Translations under genes and position numbers: made by a program
Origin: Turnera subulata
Taxonomy: Eukaryota; Streptophyta; Magnoliopsida; Malpighiales; Passifloraceae
Reading direction: 5' to 3'
Length of the DNA stretch: 64,000 nucleotides
Assembly: GCA_028386065.3 (NCBI GenBank)
Contig: JAKUCV010006854.1
Location: forward strand, 1 to 64,000
Notes under the pieces: generated by a model
What the model saw: only the letters and a program-made list of their open reading frames with translations
Databases searched by the model: none
Told to the model about the DNA's origin: nothing
Shown here: positions 13,401 through 23,990 of the stretch, one piece after another
Position numbering within the stretch: position 1 is the stretch's first letter
Layout: each line of letters begins with the position of its first letter

Positions 13401-16400
13401 CGTAACATTTAATTAACAGATCATCAACAGATAATATAAACTGAATCACAGCAGAAAGTAGACAAGCATGAATAAGAATCAATACCAAAAGTCTTAGTTT
13501 TTGATCTCTATAGCGATTATCCCTGATTGAGGAGCGCAAATCATCAACTTTCTTTCTTTCAACAATAAAATCAAGAACATATTCGGTGTGGAGATACTTG
13601 TGACGAGCTATCCAGATTCCATCTCCGACTGGCAACCTTCTAACCTAATCCACACATATTATGCATCCATCATCGGTCATATCAAGGGGGATAAAAGTCA
13701 AACATTCACATCTTCACAACAGAGAGCTAGAGAAAATAAATACAAAAGCCTCAATATTTGCCTAAACCAAGGCAGAATATCAATTGTAAATAGAGTTAAA
13801 CGTCCCAGATTGAATTCGTAACCTCTGAATTGTTATACTTCCAGTTTCAGAAATCCTTAGAAAAATGATTCTGCATGTTTTCAAGTCACAAGGACAACTG
13901 CCAAGCAAGAAGAATAAAGTGGAACAGCACCAATCATGTTTCAATTTGTAAACAACTCCAAGTTACCAAGGCAAAGCAGTCCTACATGGACCTAATGTTG
14001 GTATTTTATATAGAAGAAACAATCCATAACCTAAAGTTAAATTATAATTCTACAATTTTCTCCTATTATTTTTCTGATAATCTTTGAACAAAATTTTAAA
14101 GCACCAAAATCTACCAGCTGTTGTTGAAATCAACAATTAATGGCATATTATTGGTCAGGTCTTCAGAAAATAGATAATACAACAGGACTGAAAAGGAGCA
14201 GTAACAATGATCCCTTAAAATTTGATGAAAATCACATACAAAAGGATACTAATGAACAGCCACACCTGTATTTTGATTTTGTGTTCCTTGCAGATGTACT
14301 CAATAAGTTTCCCACCCTTTGAACTGTATGCCACAAAGAGATAAGACATACATCAGTGAAAGAGAGCAGAATAATAGAACTACAAACACACCAACACACC
14401 CTAAACAAATGGTAAACAACAATTTCACTGGCTAGATAAGAATCAGTTTACAACATTAGCATGTAACTATGATAATGCTAGCACTGCCGTCCATGACAAA
14501 TCACTAAACTTTTTCCCTTTTGGGATAAAATTTATTTATTAACAAGCATATAATAGAGATTCTGTTGTTCCATGTAATCAGTATATATAGTGATAATAAG
14601 AACAAGAAAGTAATAGGGAAAATTAACAAAATAAAAAGCATCGTCAATGCAGACAACAATAACAGACAAAGATGATGATTCAGAAACCAAACAGATAGCC
14701 ATACTACAAAATTCCTGTTGTACCAAGAAAAAGAATCAAGCTCTTTAAGCAAAGCAAATAGCATAAGCATCTTTGTATCAACAATTTACTATTTTGCAAC
14801 AACTAAAGTTTAATAAGAAGTAAAGTACATGTCCCAAGCAGAGTACAAAATCTTTAACTTCAAGTAACTGACCTCCGAACAGCAAATTGCTCTCTATCAT
14901 CCAATATCAGGATTACATCATATACATCCTCAAACCTTTCCCCTAAACTCAGAGGAGGCATGCTTAAAGTATTCACGCTTGGTCCAAGGCCATCCAAACA
15001 CCCCGATTTCACAGGATAATCCTATCAGACATAAATGGAAAAACTCAGTGAACTTGGAACATCATGAAGGATAATGAAACAACACTGAAGCAAAAATAAT
15101 GAATCTGAAAAGGCAAACATACAAATGATGAGCAAGCTCTCATGGTAAATGGGGCAGGTATGGAAGAAGCAGAACATCGATTCAGCATACTTTTGCGAAC
15201 ATAACAATTATTCGTGTCATTACTCTGGACTACAGAAACATCTTCTCCACCTGGAAATTTGCAATGTCTTAAATAAGAGAAGTGCCCATGTTTTTTAATC
15301 ACAATAAGCATATTAATAACACTTGAAGAACACTAATTGCCATCTATAAATGAGTAACTTATTGATGTTGCAGGATAATCCTCTGTTATTGGTTGAGGCT
15401 CTGAATGCAGACCATAAACTTGCTTTTCACGTAGATGACATAAAACTGCTGGCCAGAGTGAGGTGATCTCCTTGCTCTGGGAAGTTTCTGAAACTTCAGT
15501 GAAAGCACCAAGAACTTGCTCCTTCGAGTAGCCCAAGCGCATAACCCACGGGATAGACAATTAGAATTGGAACCAAGTTCTTGTAAAGAATCCTGAAGTC
15601 AACAATTGTTCCAGAGAAATTTTACAAAAGAATGGAAATGCCAGAAATGGTCTCCAAAAGTGATAGTAAGAAAAAGCATAAGAAAAAAAATTCATCGATG
15701 GATGTCAATAATAGAAGATGATCTAGCAGTAAGAAGCTTATCCACTTGAGATGATGGCCATCAATCTGAGGAGCAACTTTGGAGCACATAATTTTGGAAA
15801 GTGAAAAAATAGAGAGAGTAGCCTATGATGGCACTGAACTACATTGCAAAAATCGCATGATTAGAGAAAGGAATCAGTTAAAATTGAATACAGAAACAAA
15901 CCATCTCAAGAGATTCATGCGGTACATCAATTGCTTTCTTCCTACTTAAATCCACAGATGAAGGTGCCGCTTCTCTAGTTGAATCATGGAAAGTAGTATC
16001 CACATCTGGCACACTGTGCAGGTCGATATCATAAGACCTTTGTCCATTAACCAAAATATTTTTGGGATCCTTCAAGTGCGATCTCGTGAGACATTCACGT
16101 GCTGCATCCAGCCCTTCGCCAGTCAGCATGTACCTAGAGGTTAATTCAGTCATGCAGAAAAGATCAAATGACTGAACAGGAACAGAGGACTAACTTATGG
16201 AACAGATTAGAACACAAAAGTTAAACATAACCGTGTAACACATTGAGAATCAATTTGACTAGCATGCACCTAAAGCGTGAATATAAAGAACACATCTTCA
16301 AGCCACATGTCACTTGAAAATGAGCATTGAAAATACTATGAGGTCAATTCAGTCATGCATAATAAAAGATCACATGACTGAACAGGAATATAGGACTAAC

Positions 16401-18204
16401 TTAAGGAACAGATTAAAACACAAGAGTTAAACATAAGCATTTAACACATAGTGAATCAATTGACTAGCATGACCCTAAGCATAGACATAAAGGAAACATT
16501 TTCAAGCCACATGTCACTCGATAATGTGTATTGAAATTTTTTTGTTCAAGTGTTGAAAAAACTAAACTTTGTCAGGAGCCAAGCATTTCCAGCAAAGTTG
16601 TGAGCAAAAGACTAAATCAAGCAGGGAAAGGAATACGCGTATCAGCAGTTATAATCCAAGGCATCAAGCATTTAGCCTTCTCAGTTCATAATCAACATGT
16701 TAATCCATCTTGAAGATGCACTTACAGCCAACTATGGTGCACAGGATATGCTAACGTAGATTAACTCACCATCCTTTCCACTATTCAGGTTCGCCATGAA
16801 AAATAGTCTAAGAATCTCATAGAGGACTAATTCAATTTATATGCATCGATTTAGCGGACCAGTTGCACTTGTGTGCATCGGACTCTAGGAAGATGAATGC
16901 CATCTAGTTTAGATTGTCATTCAATCAATTCAGGAAAAAAATTGAATTACTTCCTTTGAAAGAATAGGGACTAAAACTCATATATTCTTGGATTTTAAAA
17001 ACCATACAGTGAAGAATATAAGATAGAAAATGGAAAAGCTAATAATCCGCCAATGATGACCATAAAAGTAAGAGAGATGAACAGAAATGCTTAAACCAAA
17101 GACATACTTTGCAGGGCAACTCGATTTAACAACTAATCCCTTGTTTATCAATGTCTTCATGCAGCTCCATCCCGTATACCAGTCTTTTGCAGAGCTTCCA
17201 AATTGTGAAGGTTTCCCTTTTCCCTTTTCTGGCCTAAGAGTTACATAGTAGTTTGAATCATCAACCTATTTACTGAGGTACATTTGAAATATATTAGCAC
17301 TTCGAGCCATAAAAACAGCATACCCAATTGGCACACGGGAAAGACCACTTGCTTCAGCTGCATCTATAAGCTCCTGTTTGCGCATAAATTCAGTGCCATT
17401 TGCAGCCTCCCTGATAGCACAATGCATTTAATTCAATTTCATGAACACTGAATAGGGACGAAAACGGGGGGAGTACAGAATATTACATAAAAGGGATATC
17501 ACGTTACCTATATAAAGTAATCAGTAATGCATACGCTACAGAATTCTTTTGCGGAAGATAAAGTTTTGTGCCTTTAGCTCTCTTACCTGCATAACTAAAA
17601 CAGCTTTCATTTAGCAAAACCACAGGTCGGCCAGAATCAAAAGACAAACTAATTAATTATACTTGATCACATTTGTAACCTGAAAGACATAAGGCATACC
17701 CTTTCTGGTCAAGTCTTCTGGTTCAGAATTTCCAGACCCATTATCAAAATACCCTTGCATTAGCTTCAAAATCCATTTCCCTACTCCCCTACACCACAAA
17801 TAACCCAAATTTATCAGAAATCATCCAAAACGAAACCCTCGACAGACAGATTATCAATTCTACAGCAAGCATCAGCTTAAACATACTGAAACATCCACAA
17901 CCCAGAACCGGATAGGAAAAGAGCCTTAAAGTTGAGGACTTTATATAGGTTTTAGAGTGAAATGGGAAGGCAATTCTTGAAAAGGCAGAAATGGGAGGAA
18001 AGAAACATACTTGATCCGAGACAAGTCCTTGAGCGTTGCAATCGGAGCCTTTGCACTGCAGATACTGCCATAAGCCTTTGAAAGAGTCATCTCGACGTTC
18101 TCCGATAACCCTTTGGGCTTCTCGGCCAATTCTTGCATCTTCTGCAGCATGTACACCGCAAGGCCTTCGTTTTCAGGGCATAGCACCCGTTTCCGGTTCT
18201 CCAT
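10486..18204 (-). CDS. MUS81: MUS81, crossover junction endonuclease catalytic subunit
   Basis: MUS81 pairs with EME1 to cut branched DNA (3' flaps, nicked Holliday junctions) in the nucleus during repair and meiotic recombination. Fifteen coding exons assemble (5' to 3'): 18204-18011, 17788-17700, 17586-17508, 17410-17324, 17233-17108, 16133-15902, 15545-15359, 15250-15123, 15021-14873, 14323-14266, 13644-13486, 12618-12539, 11601-11364, 11151-11065, 10596-10486. Phases agree throughout and give 667 residues, close to the Arabidopsis protein. The N-terminus (RVLCPENEGLAVYMLQK) holds the HhH region. The XPF-type nuclease core shows LDDRE near 415-418, VGDGIW near 449-454 and the ERKxxxD signature as ERKKVDD at 472-478. 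C-terminal tandem HhH motifs run from TVSDAFAIQLMQ to the end (FQLVWGDDR). One oddity: exon 7 lacks an AG acceptor (see findings). All other junctions are GT-AG. Certainty of identity is very high. Confidence 0.95.
11930..12155. repeat. Short retroelement-like insert in a MUS81 intron
   Basis: Inside the intron between exons 12 and 13, a homopolymeric T/A run (11936-11956) abuts a GC-richer stretch (11957-12060) unlike the surrounding intron. On the minus strand this reads as a GC-rich body ending in CTAG plus poly(T), as SINE or LINE tails do. Next to it is a small inverted repeat, AGTTGGCAGGA / TCCTGCCAACT (about 12113-12151). I cannot name the family. Confidence 0.35.
16137..16545. repeat. 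Tandem duplication (~203 bp) in a MUS81 intron
   Basis: The segment starting GAGGTTAATTCAGTCATGC at 16137, just past the acceptor of exon 6, is repeated from 16340 with about 10-15 % divergence. Both copies share the order of short blocks (GACTGAACAGGAA, GTTAAACATAA, CAAGCCACATGTCACT). It is intronic and not coding. Confidence 0.8.
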
Positions 18205-18526
18205 TTTCTTTTTCTGCTTAATTGAGATTTAGGGTTGGGATTGAGTGTGAGGAACTTTAGTAGTCAGATTTTGAATTAGGGTTTTTTATTATGATTTATG
18301 TGTGTGAGTGAGAGGGAGAGAGAGAGGCGAGAAATCGCGCCATGTTTCTTGGAGTTGGGGAGGGGTTTGAAATTGCTTCGCGAACGTCTTGGGCCCATAC
18401 TTTGCCAATCCAATTGGGCCTCCTCCTATTATGAGGCCTCCTCCGCTTTGTGGTTTTACTCCATGGATATCTCCTCATTTTTTCAACCATTGAGATTCAA
18501 CCTTGACTTCTTGTATGAAACCGAAG
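18205..18526 (-). promoter_or_regulatory. MUS81 5' flank / 5' UTR region
   Basis: Immediately upstream of the MUS81 start codon. On the minus strand it contains CT-rich runs (complement of GAGAGGGAGAGAGAGAG near 18310-18330), common in plant 5' UTRs and core promoters. I see no unambiguous TATA box. The transcription start cannot be placed from sequence. Confidence 0.4.
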
Positions 18527-18739
18527 TCTTTTATTTTAAAATTTTAACACCCCGAATCAAACCAATTTGAGGTTGAACCAGCTTGTGAATGATGACACAT
18601 AATCTGATCAAGGCCGTTCAAAAAGATTCTTTTAATTTTAAAAAATAAACTCGTGTATCATCATCGACACCCTCAATTAATAAACTGGTTCAACCTCAAA
18701 TTGGTTTGATTCGGGGTACTAAAATTTTGAAATAAAAGA
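18527..18739. repeat. Foldback / MITE-like element, 55-bp inverted arms
   Basis: The left arm (18527-18581) and right arm (18685-18739) are inverted copies with about 90 % identity, sharing ACCCCGAATCAAACCAATTT-type sequence, around a 103-bp spacer. The whole could form a strong hairpin. No clear target-site duplication was found, so whether it is a MITE or a local inversion is open. It lies about 320 bp upstream of the MUS81 ATG. Confidence 0.6.
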
Positions 18740-18837
18740 GTTGAAGTGTTGTAATATTGGTTTTTTTAGTTGAGGTATGAATTTATTTTTAAAATAAAAC
18801 TGAGGTAGGTAAAATGTAATTAACCGGCATTTTACCA

Positions 18838-19595
18838 TTACTGCGAAATAAACCCATCCCGGTTCATATCCTTTATTATCATCTTTTACCATAATTATCC
18901 CTTTTTCCAAAAATATATCGTATGCATATAAGGTTACAAAAATATATTTCCAAAACTATTAAATCAAAACATTTTCATAAAATAATATACTTTTTCTAAA
19001 ATAATAACTACAATAATTTTTCTGGAAATTATAACATATGTATATATTTTCCATAATATTTCCATAAAAATTATTATACTTTCCAAAATATAATTTCCAA
19101 GTATTATTATCTTTAGAAAACTCCATTTTCAGAAAGTATATTCAAATAAAACTTATTTTCTGAAAATAAATACGAATTTATAAATCCACATATATATTTC
19201 CAACATAAAATACTTTTCCAAACAATTACATTATCAAAATAATTATATATTTCAGAAATATAAATCATGTATACCACATATATTTTCCAAAGTTAATTAC
19301 CATAATTTTCCAGAAAAATAATAACGTATTTATAATTTCCAGAAAATATATATAGTATTTATCTTTTTCTAAATAAACATAATATTAATTTTCTAAAACA
19401 ACATTTACTTATCTTAATTTTGAAGAATCAAAGTATATATATTTTCTAAACCCCAAACCCAGAATATTACATATAATTTTCCAAAATAATATCTACCCTT
19501 TTTCTTTAGAAATTAATTAGCAGAAAATAGTTACATATATATAAATATATATTCTTTTTTTAAAAAATAAAATAAAAGAATCCGGACTGCCCAGG
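18838..19595 (-). mobile_element. LTR of the older reverse element, distal fragment
   Basis: On the minus strand from 19595, GGGCAGTCCGG runs into the same AT-rich LTR middle as 20660-21250 (GGCCCAGTCCAG, then AAAAATAAAATAATA). The last shared landmark is GAACCGGGATGGG (complement of about 18850-18890). Homology stops near 18838, so the 3' third of this LTR, with its hairpin array, is missing. It continues across the nested element at 27604-28458. Confidence 0.75.
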
Positions 19596-22444
19596 TGTAA
19601 CAGCCCGGGTAAAATTTTTGATTTTTACCGGGACTATAAAATTTTTTTACCGTAATTTACTGTTGAATTAATCTTGGGTAATTAATTCAAGGTAAATCGG
19701 GAGTCGTTTTTCGAAACCGAGAGTTTTCCCGCGCTCGTGATTTTTCCGTGGATTTTTCGGGCCTAAGTTGGTATTTTTCGGGTTTCGGAATTTCTCGGAA
19801 AATCACATCGGAAAATAACTAAGGGGGTATCAGTTATTTTCAGGTCCGGACCGGACTCGCTCTGTAATGCGGACGATTTGTATTATTGGAGCTCACATGC
19901 TGAATAGTAAAAAAAAACAGTTTAAAGCCGGTGAAGAAGAAGGGGGAGGAAGAGAAGAGGAAAGAAAAGAGAAAAGAAAGAGAGAAAAAAAGGGAGGAAA
20001 AGAGAAAAAAAGAGGGAAGAAAAAGAGAAAAAAAGGAGAGAAAAGAAAGAAGAGGAGAAGAAAAAAAGGAGAGGAAAAAAAATAAATGGGAATCGGATTG
20101 AAAAAAAAAAAAGAGAAAATAGGAAAAAGAGGAAAAAAAAAAAGAAAAGGAGGAAGAGGAGGAGCCATCAGCTGCCGGCCACCACACACCGCTACCCGAG
20201 TCACCACCGGCAGCCACCTTCTTCACCTCCTTCCTCGCACGACACCGAGAGGAGATCCGCAGCTGCCCCTGCTATCGCCAACGGCCAGGACGCGTTGCCC
20301 TCGCCCTTCCTCTTCCTCGCGACGACGCCATTAACCACCGTCACCGTTCTCCTTGTTGCTGCCGACGACTACCAGCAGCCACCGCGCCTCTGTTTCCGTG
20401 CCTCTCGTCTCTCCTGCACTGTGCGTCTCAGCCGTCGTCGTCGTCGCCGCCCTTGCCTTGCTTGATCGCGCCGTCGTCTGCAACGCGTGGGTGAGTGACC
20501 TGTTCCTGCGTTTGGGTCGTGGTTTGGGTCAGCTTGACCCGAGTTTATTTTTGAGTTGGGCCTTGGAGTTGGGCGGGCTGTGCTGCTAGGCCTGTTGTGT
20601 GGGCCTGCACCTGGGCTCCTACTTGGGGCTTGGGTTGGACTATGCAGCAGGCTTTGCTAGTACTGTTCGGCCCAGTCCAGATATAAAAAAAATAAAATAA
20701 TAATAAAAATAATAATAGTAATCAGTAATGGAAATTTATAATTATATTCTTTTTGGACAATTTGGTTAAATATTTTCTAGTATATATACATATGTAAATA
20801 TATATGTGTTTAATTTCTAGAAATATTATTTCATCATAATTATTACCTTTGGAAAGATATATATGGTATGCATAATTTATATTTACAAAAAATAGAGAAT
20901 TATGTTGATATTATTATAGTTTGAAATATATGTCACCTTTGGGAAATATATATATATATGTACTTTGAAAATTAAAAGTTATTATATTTTATGTTGGAAA
21001 ATATTATTATATATTGAGAAAAAGAAAAATACTATATAAATATTTTCTGAAAATTATAAATACGTTATTATTTTCTGGAAAATTATAGTGATTATTATTT
21101 TAGGAAAAGTATAATTATTTTATGAAAATATCTTGAAAAGAGTTTTAGTTAAAGTATGGTACCGAAATTATATTCGGATATACGTACGGTAAATATTTTC
21201 GGTAAAAGATGAAAATAAAGAATATGAACCGGGATGGGATATTACGCAGTTTGGCATCATATTATACCGATTATGTGTATTTATGTGTATATGTTGTTTT
21301 GTTGGATAGGCTTGGATATCGGGCAGTTTCCCGAGGAGCCGGCGTCAGACCGGTCATTGTTTCCGAAATTGAGTAATCGGCCAAGATGAGGATGGATTTC
21401 CTTCAATATGTGCCTGTATTACTCGGTTATTGTGTTTGTTGATTATTGCATCGTTGGTTGCTACATTTGTGTTATGTATCGGGATGTTTATCCCATTGTC
21501 TTGATTGTGGTCGGGATGTCTATCCCATGTCGGTTTTTGGACGGTTATCCTTGAGTCGTTTTGGCACTAAACAAAATGGATTAAATAATAAATTGTGACA
21601 AGGATGTCAATCCTTGATTTTTGGATAGGGATGTCTATCCCGGTATCCTGGTTAGGGATGTCGATCCCTACGATTTGGTTTTGATGACGATAATATAATT
21701 GTCACGTGATAAGTAGTGGTACGACTCGATGGTTTAAGACTGTTTCGTGGTGGCCGTGACCTGGGTTACTCTGATAAGCATGTCTATGCTTGGGATGTCT
21801 ATCCCGTGATTATTTTTGGGATGTCTATCCCTGGGTTCGTATTTTGGGATGTCGATCCCTGGGTTCTCTGATTTGGTCTGGCACCCGGAATATGTTGATG
21901 ACCAGGTCTGGCACCCGGAATATGTTGATGACCAGGTCTGACCTCTAGCTTATCCGTGACGGGCCCCAGAAAAGATAAAATTGGAAATTGGATTTTGTTT
22001 GAGTCTTTTGATTTATTTTAGCGATTTTTGCCTGTTTTTGGACTTGAGTAATTTTAGTGTTCATATTGATGGTCTTTCCTTCGTCGGTGAGCACTCCGGA
22101 CTCACCCCTCACCTGCGGGCTTTCATCCCGTAGGATGAGTTACTTTTGGTACAAGATTGATGCATTCCAGACAGGCTGCAGCGTTATCCCTTGGACAGGA
22201 CTTGGATCCATAGTTTGCATCTATGTCGCATACAGTGTTTAGTGAGTGGTTAAGTCTTCCGCTGTGCATTTCATTGATATTATTGGGCCATTGGGCCGGT
22301 TTTGTTATTAATGATGTTTTTTATTTTGGGTTGTTGAGCCCGTGTTACTATTGTATACACTGTATGCTGGGCTTGATTTGGTTGGGTTGTCATAGTTCCG
22401 GCACGTGTTTACTGTGTACGGTAAATACGGGTCGGGATGTTTCA
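19596..22444 (+). repeat. 5' LTR of the younger non-autonomous element
   Basis: Begins TGTAACAGCCCGGG and ends GGGATGTTTCA; primer-binding sequence follows. It contains, in order, a purine-rich tract (about 19930-20160), a GC-rich block, AT-rich DNA (20660-21200) and a short-hairpin array (21481-21859). By eye it differs from the 3' LTR by about ten changes in the first 280 bp and few later. Confidence 0.9.
21481..21859. other. Array of nine short hairpins in the LTR
   Basis: Nine sites share the form NNGGAT-GTCN-ATCCNN: 21481, 21513, 21599, 21628, 21653, 21776, 21792, 21818 and 21846. Most are GGGATGTCTATCCC. Variants change both arms together: CAAGGAT/ATCCTTG at 21599 and AAGCAT/ATGCTT at 21776. 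Equivalent arrays occur at 26670-27049, 50702-50784 and 58367-58449. Confidence 0.8.
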
Positions 22445-22446
22445 TT

Positions 22447-22460
22447 TTGGTAGCGGAGCG
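22447..22460 (+). promoter_or_regulatory. Primer-binding site (initiator tRNA-Met type)
   Basis: TGGTAGCGGAGC lies three bases after the LTR end. It differs at two places from TGGTATCAGAGC, the usual complement of the plant initiator tRNA-Met 3' end. The Tekay element (51414 on) and the copia element (35604 on) use nearly the same sequence. Confidence 0.75.
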
Positions 22461-22560
22461 GGCGTTAGGTCTTGTTGGGCAGTCCTTGTGTGTTTGTTGT
22501 CCTTGTTTGCATAGTTCGCTCCATTTGTTTATTATTTTATATCATTTTAGTTAGTGCATT

Positions 22561-22650
22561 ATGGATCCAGTCAAGGGACGCCAGCTGTCACAGAACATAC
22601 ACATAAGAGGTAATGATGCCATAAATAAGCGGAAATATAAATATTATTGA
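22561..22650 (+). pseudogene. gag start remnant
   Basis: ATGGATCCAGTC lies 117 bp after the LTR, as the gag start of the Tekay element lies 124 bp after its LTR (ATGGATCCGGTG). Only about 28 codons remain open (MDPVKGRQLSQ...), and no capsid homology follows the first few residues. Retention of leader and start codon suggests the packaging region was kept when gag-pol was lost. Confidence 0.5.
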
Positions 22651-22715
22651 TAATATTAATATTTTCATTACAAACAGAAATAGTACATTGATATTTTATA
22701 AAAATAGAAATACAT

Positions 22716-23399
22716 TTAACGCCTTGGAACGACATTGACCCTGAAGCTAGTGGGGTCGTTGTTGATGTTGACTTGGATGCTGTCGCTCCACGAGAACCAC
22801 ATGCCGCCTGCGTTGTTCTGGCTAGGAAGCTCGAACCGGTTTGCTTGAGGGAACCGGAGTGGGAAGAGGCCGTGATCGTCTTGAGGTTGCCACTGGGTCT
22901 CCGTGAGAAGAACCATGTTCGGTTTGTATTGGTTCTTCAAGTCCCTCAGAGTACGCGAGAACTCCTGGGAACGCCTTGCTACACCTCTGCAGTTCCACAC
23001 CAACAGTCGGGCCTTTGGCCAAGTTACGGGCAGACGAGTGACTCTGGGCATGCTCTGGGCCGTCATTGAGAGCTGATAGTAGGTACCTTGCTCTAGGGTA
23101 TGGCTAGTGGACTCCAGGTTGAACTCTTGTAGCCTTTCGGAGATGAAGAACATGATGGAGTTTGCCGAGCCGTAGTAGGAGGTCCTCAGAGTGCCGCGGT
23201 CCTCTAGGAAGAACACCTCTTCCATGGGAGTGACGAAGAACCGCGATGAGTAGAGTTCGTCGACGAAGACCAGACGCGGCATCCTGTCGAGCTCGTTCAG
23301 TAGCTCTTCAGCACGATCGTTGACCATGCTGTAGGCCAGACGGTTCCTTTTGCCTAGGTTGGCACCTTCGACGAAGAAGACTGATGAAGGAGCAGGCAT
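22716..23399 (-). CDS. Antisense ORF-B: novel 124-aa domain joined to a partial LINE-type endonuclease
   Basis: 227 residues, antisense to the host retroelement. Residues 1-124 (MPAPSSVFFVEGANLG... to RVTRLP) match no family I recognise. They recur at 29887-30260 with 16 differences in 124 (87 % identity); 28 codons differ synonymously and 16 non-synonymously, indicating past selection on the protein. Residues 131-227 resemble the start of the exonuclease-endonuclease-phosphatase domain of plant LINEs: LLVWNCRGV with the active-site Asn at 136, LLTETQ with Glu at 167, and a GGMWFSW-like strand. The domain stops before the catalytic Asp/His region, so nuclease activity is unlikely. A TATA box lies 110 bp upstream (23509-23516). 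Whether the LINE part belongs to the native protein is unclear, because the second copy is deleted exactly there. Confidence 0.6.
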   Translation of the reverse strand: MPAPSSVFFVEGANLGKRNRLAYSMVNDRAEELLNELDRMPRLVFVDELYSSRFFVTPMEEVFFLEDRGTLRTSYYGSANSIMFFISERLQEFNLESTSHTLEQGTYYQLSMTAQSMPRVTRLPVTWPKARLLVWNCRGVARRSQEFSRTLRDLKNQYKPNMVLLTETQWQPQDDHGLFPLRFPQANRFELPSQNNAGGMWFSWSDSIQVNINNDPTSFRVNVVPRR

Positions 23400-23508
23400 G
23401 TTGTTTCGGACGTGTGGGTGTTTTGATTTTCTGAGTATGGTAGTTTCTTTTGCCTTAGCGTTTTGTTTGCTTTTAATGCTTTTGATGATTTACACCTCAC
23501 CGCTCCGT

Positions 23509-23516
23509 CTTTTATA
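23509..23516 (-). promoter_or_regulatory. TATA box of antisense ORF-B
   Basis: TATAAAAG on the minus strand, within GTGTATAAAAGACGGAGCGG, 110 bp before the start codon at 23399. The same sequence at the same distance (29769-29776 to 29887) precedes the second copy, which argues for a real pol II promoter. Confidence 0.6.
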
Positions 23517-23699
23517 CACTTATGGGGAGTGTGTTTACTGTTTTTGATTTTCAAGATTTTGCTTTTTGAAAATTTGTCGTTGCTATCATTTATTGCTACG
23601 TTACTTTATACGTTTTTTGGGCTACTAAGCCAGTGTTTTTCAGCTCTTTTCTAACACACGATTTTCTAGCGCCCTGGCTACCTTGGCGTTTCTTTTCAT

Positions 23700-23990
23700 G
23701 GTTTTACCATATTTTTCTTGCATCTTTTATCACATGCATCCGTGACCGTTGAAGCTAGACTGATGGGACCACACCTCGAGCAGAGTGCTTGTGCGACAAG
23801 TTTACAGCTGTTTGGACACCGTGGAGAGATACGAGACCTGACAGACGTTTTTGGCTCATGCGGAATTTGTGGACAAGTGGGTACGTTTCTTTCGAGGGAC
23901 ACAGGACGTGCTCGTGATCGTCACCGTTAGCTCCGTATGTCACGTATCTGCTTAGGATCGATCTAGAGCACCGAGCATGAAACATGTTTT
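23700..23990 (-). other. Conserved non-coding block between ORF-A and ORF-B
   Basis: Conserved with 29250-29530 of the other element, including AAATTCCGCATGAGCCAAAA and GTCCCATCAGTCTAG. An open frame of 76 codons exists (23985-23755), but most differences to the second copy change amino acids and one shifts the frame, so it is probably not a gene. It may be an upstream promoter/enhancer or 3' region of the cassette. Confidence 0.4.

Noticed and set aside
14504..14770. Minus-strand frame with hydrophobic, membrane-like segments
   Set aside because: It lies within a MUS81 intron, is T-rich on that strand, and no homology is recognisable.
19840..20334. Several open frames rich in Lys/Glu or Phe/Ser
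   Set aside because: They lie in the purine tract and GC-rich block of the LTR and recur as shadows at 25042-25514; frame openness comes from base composition.
23755..23985. A third antisense ORF (76 codons) between ORF-A and ORF-B
   Set aside because: Against the second copy most differences change amino acids and one shifts the frame, unlike ORF-A and ORF-B, so a protein is not supported.
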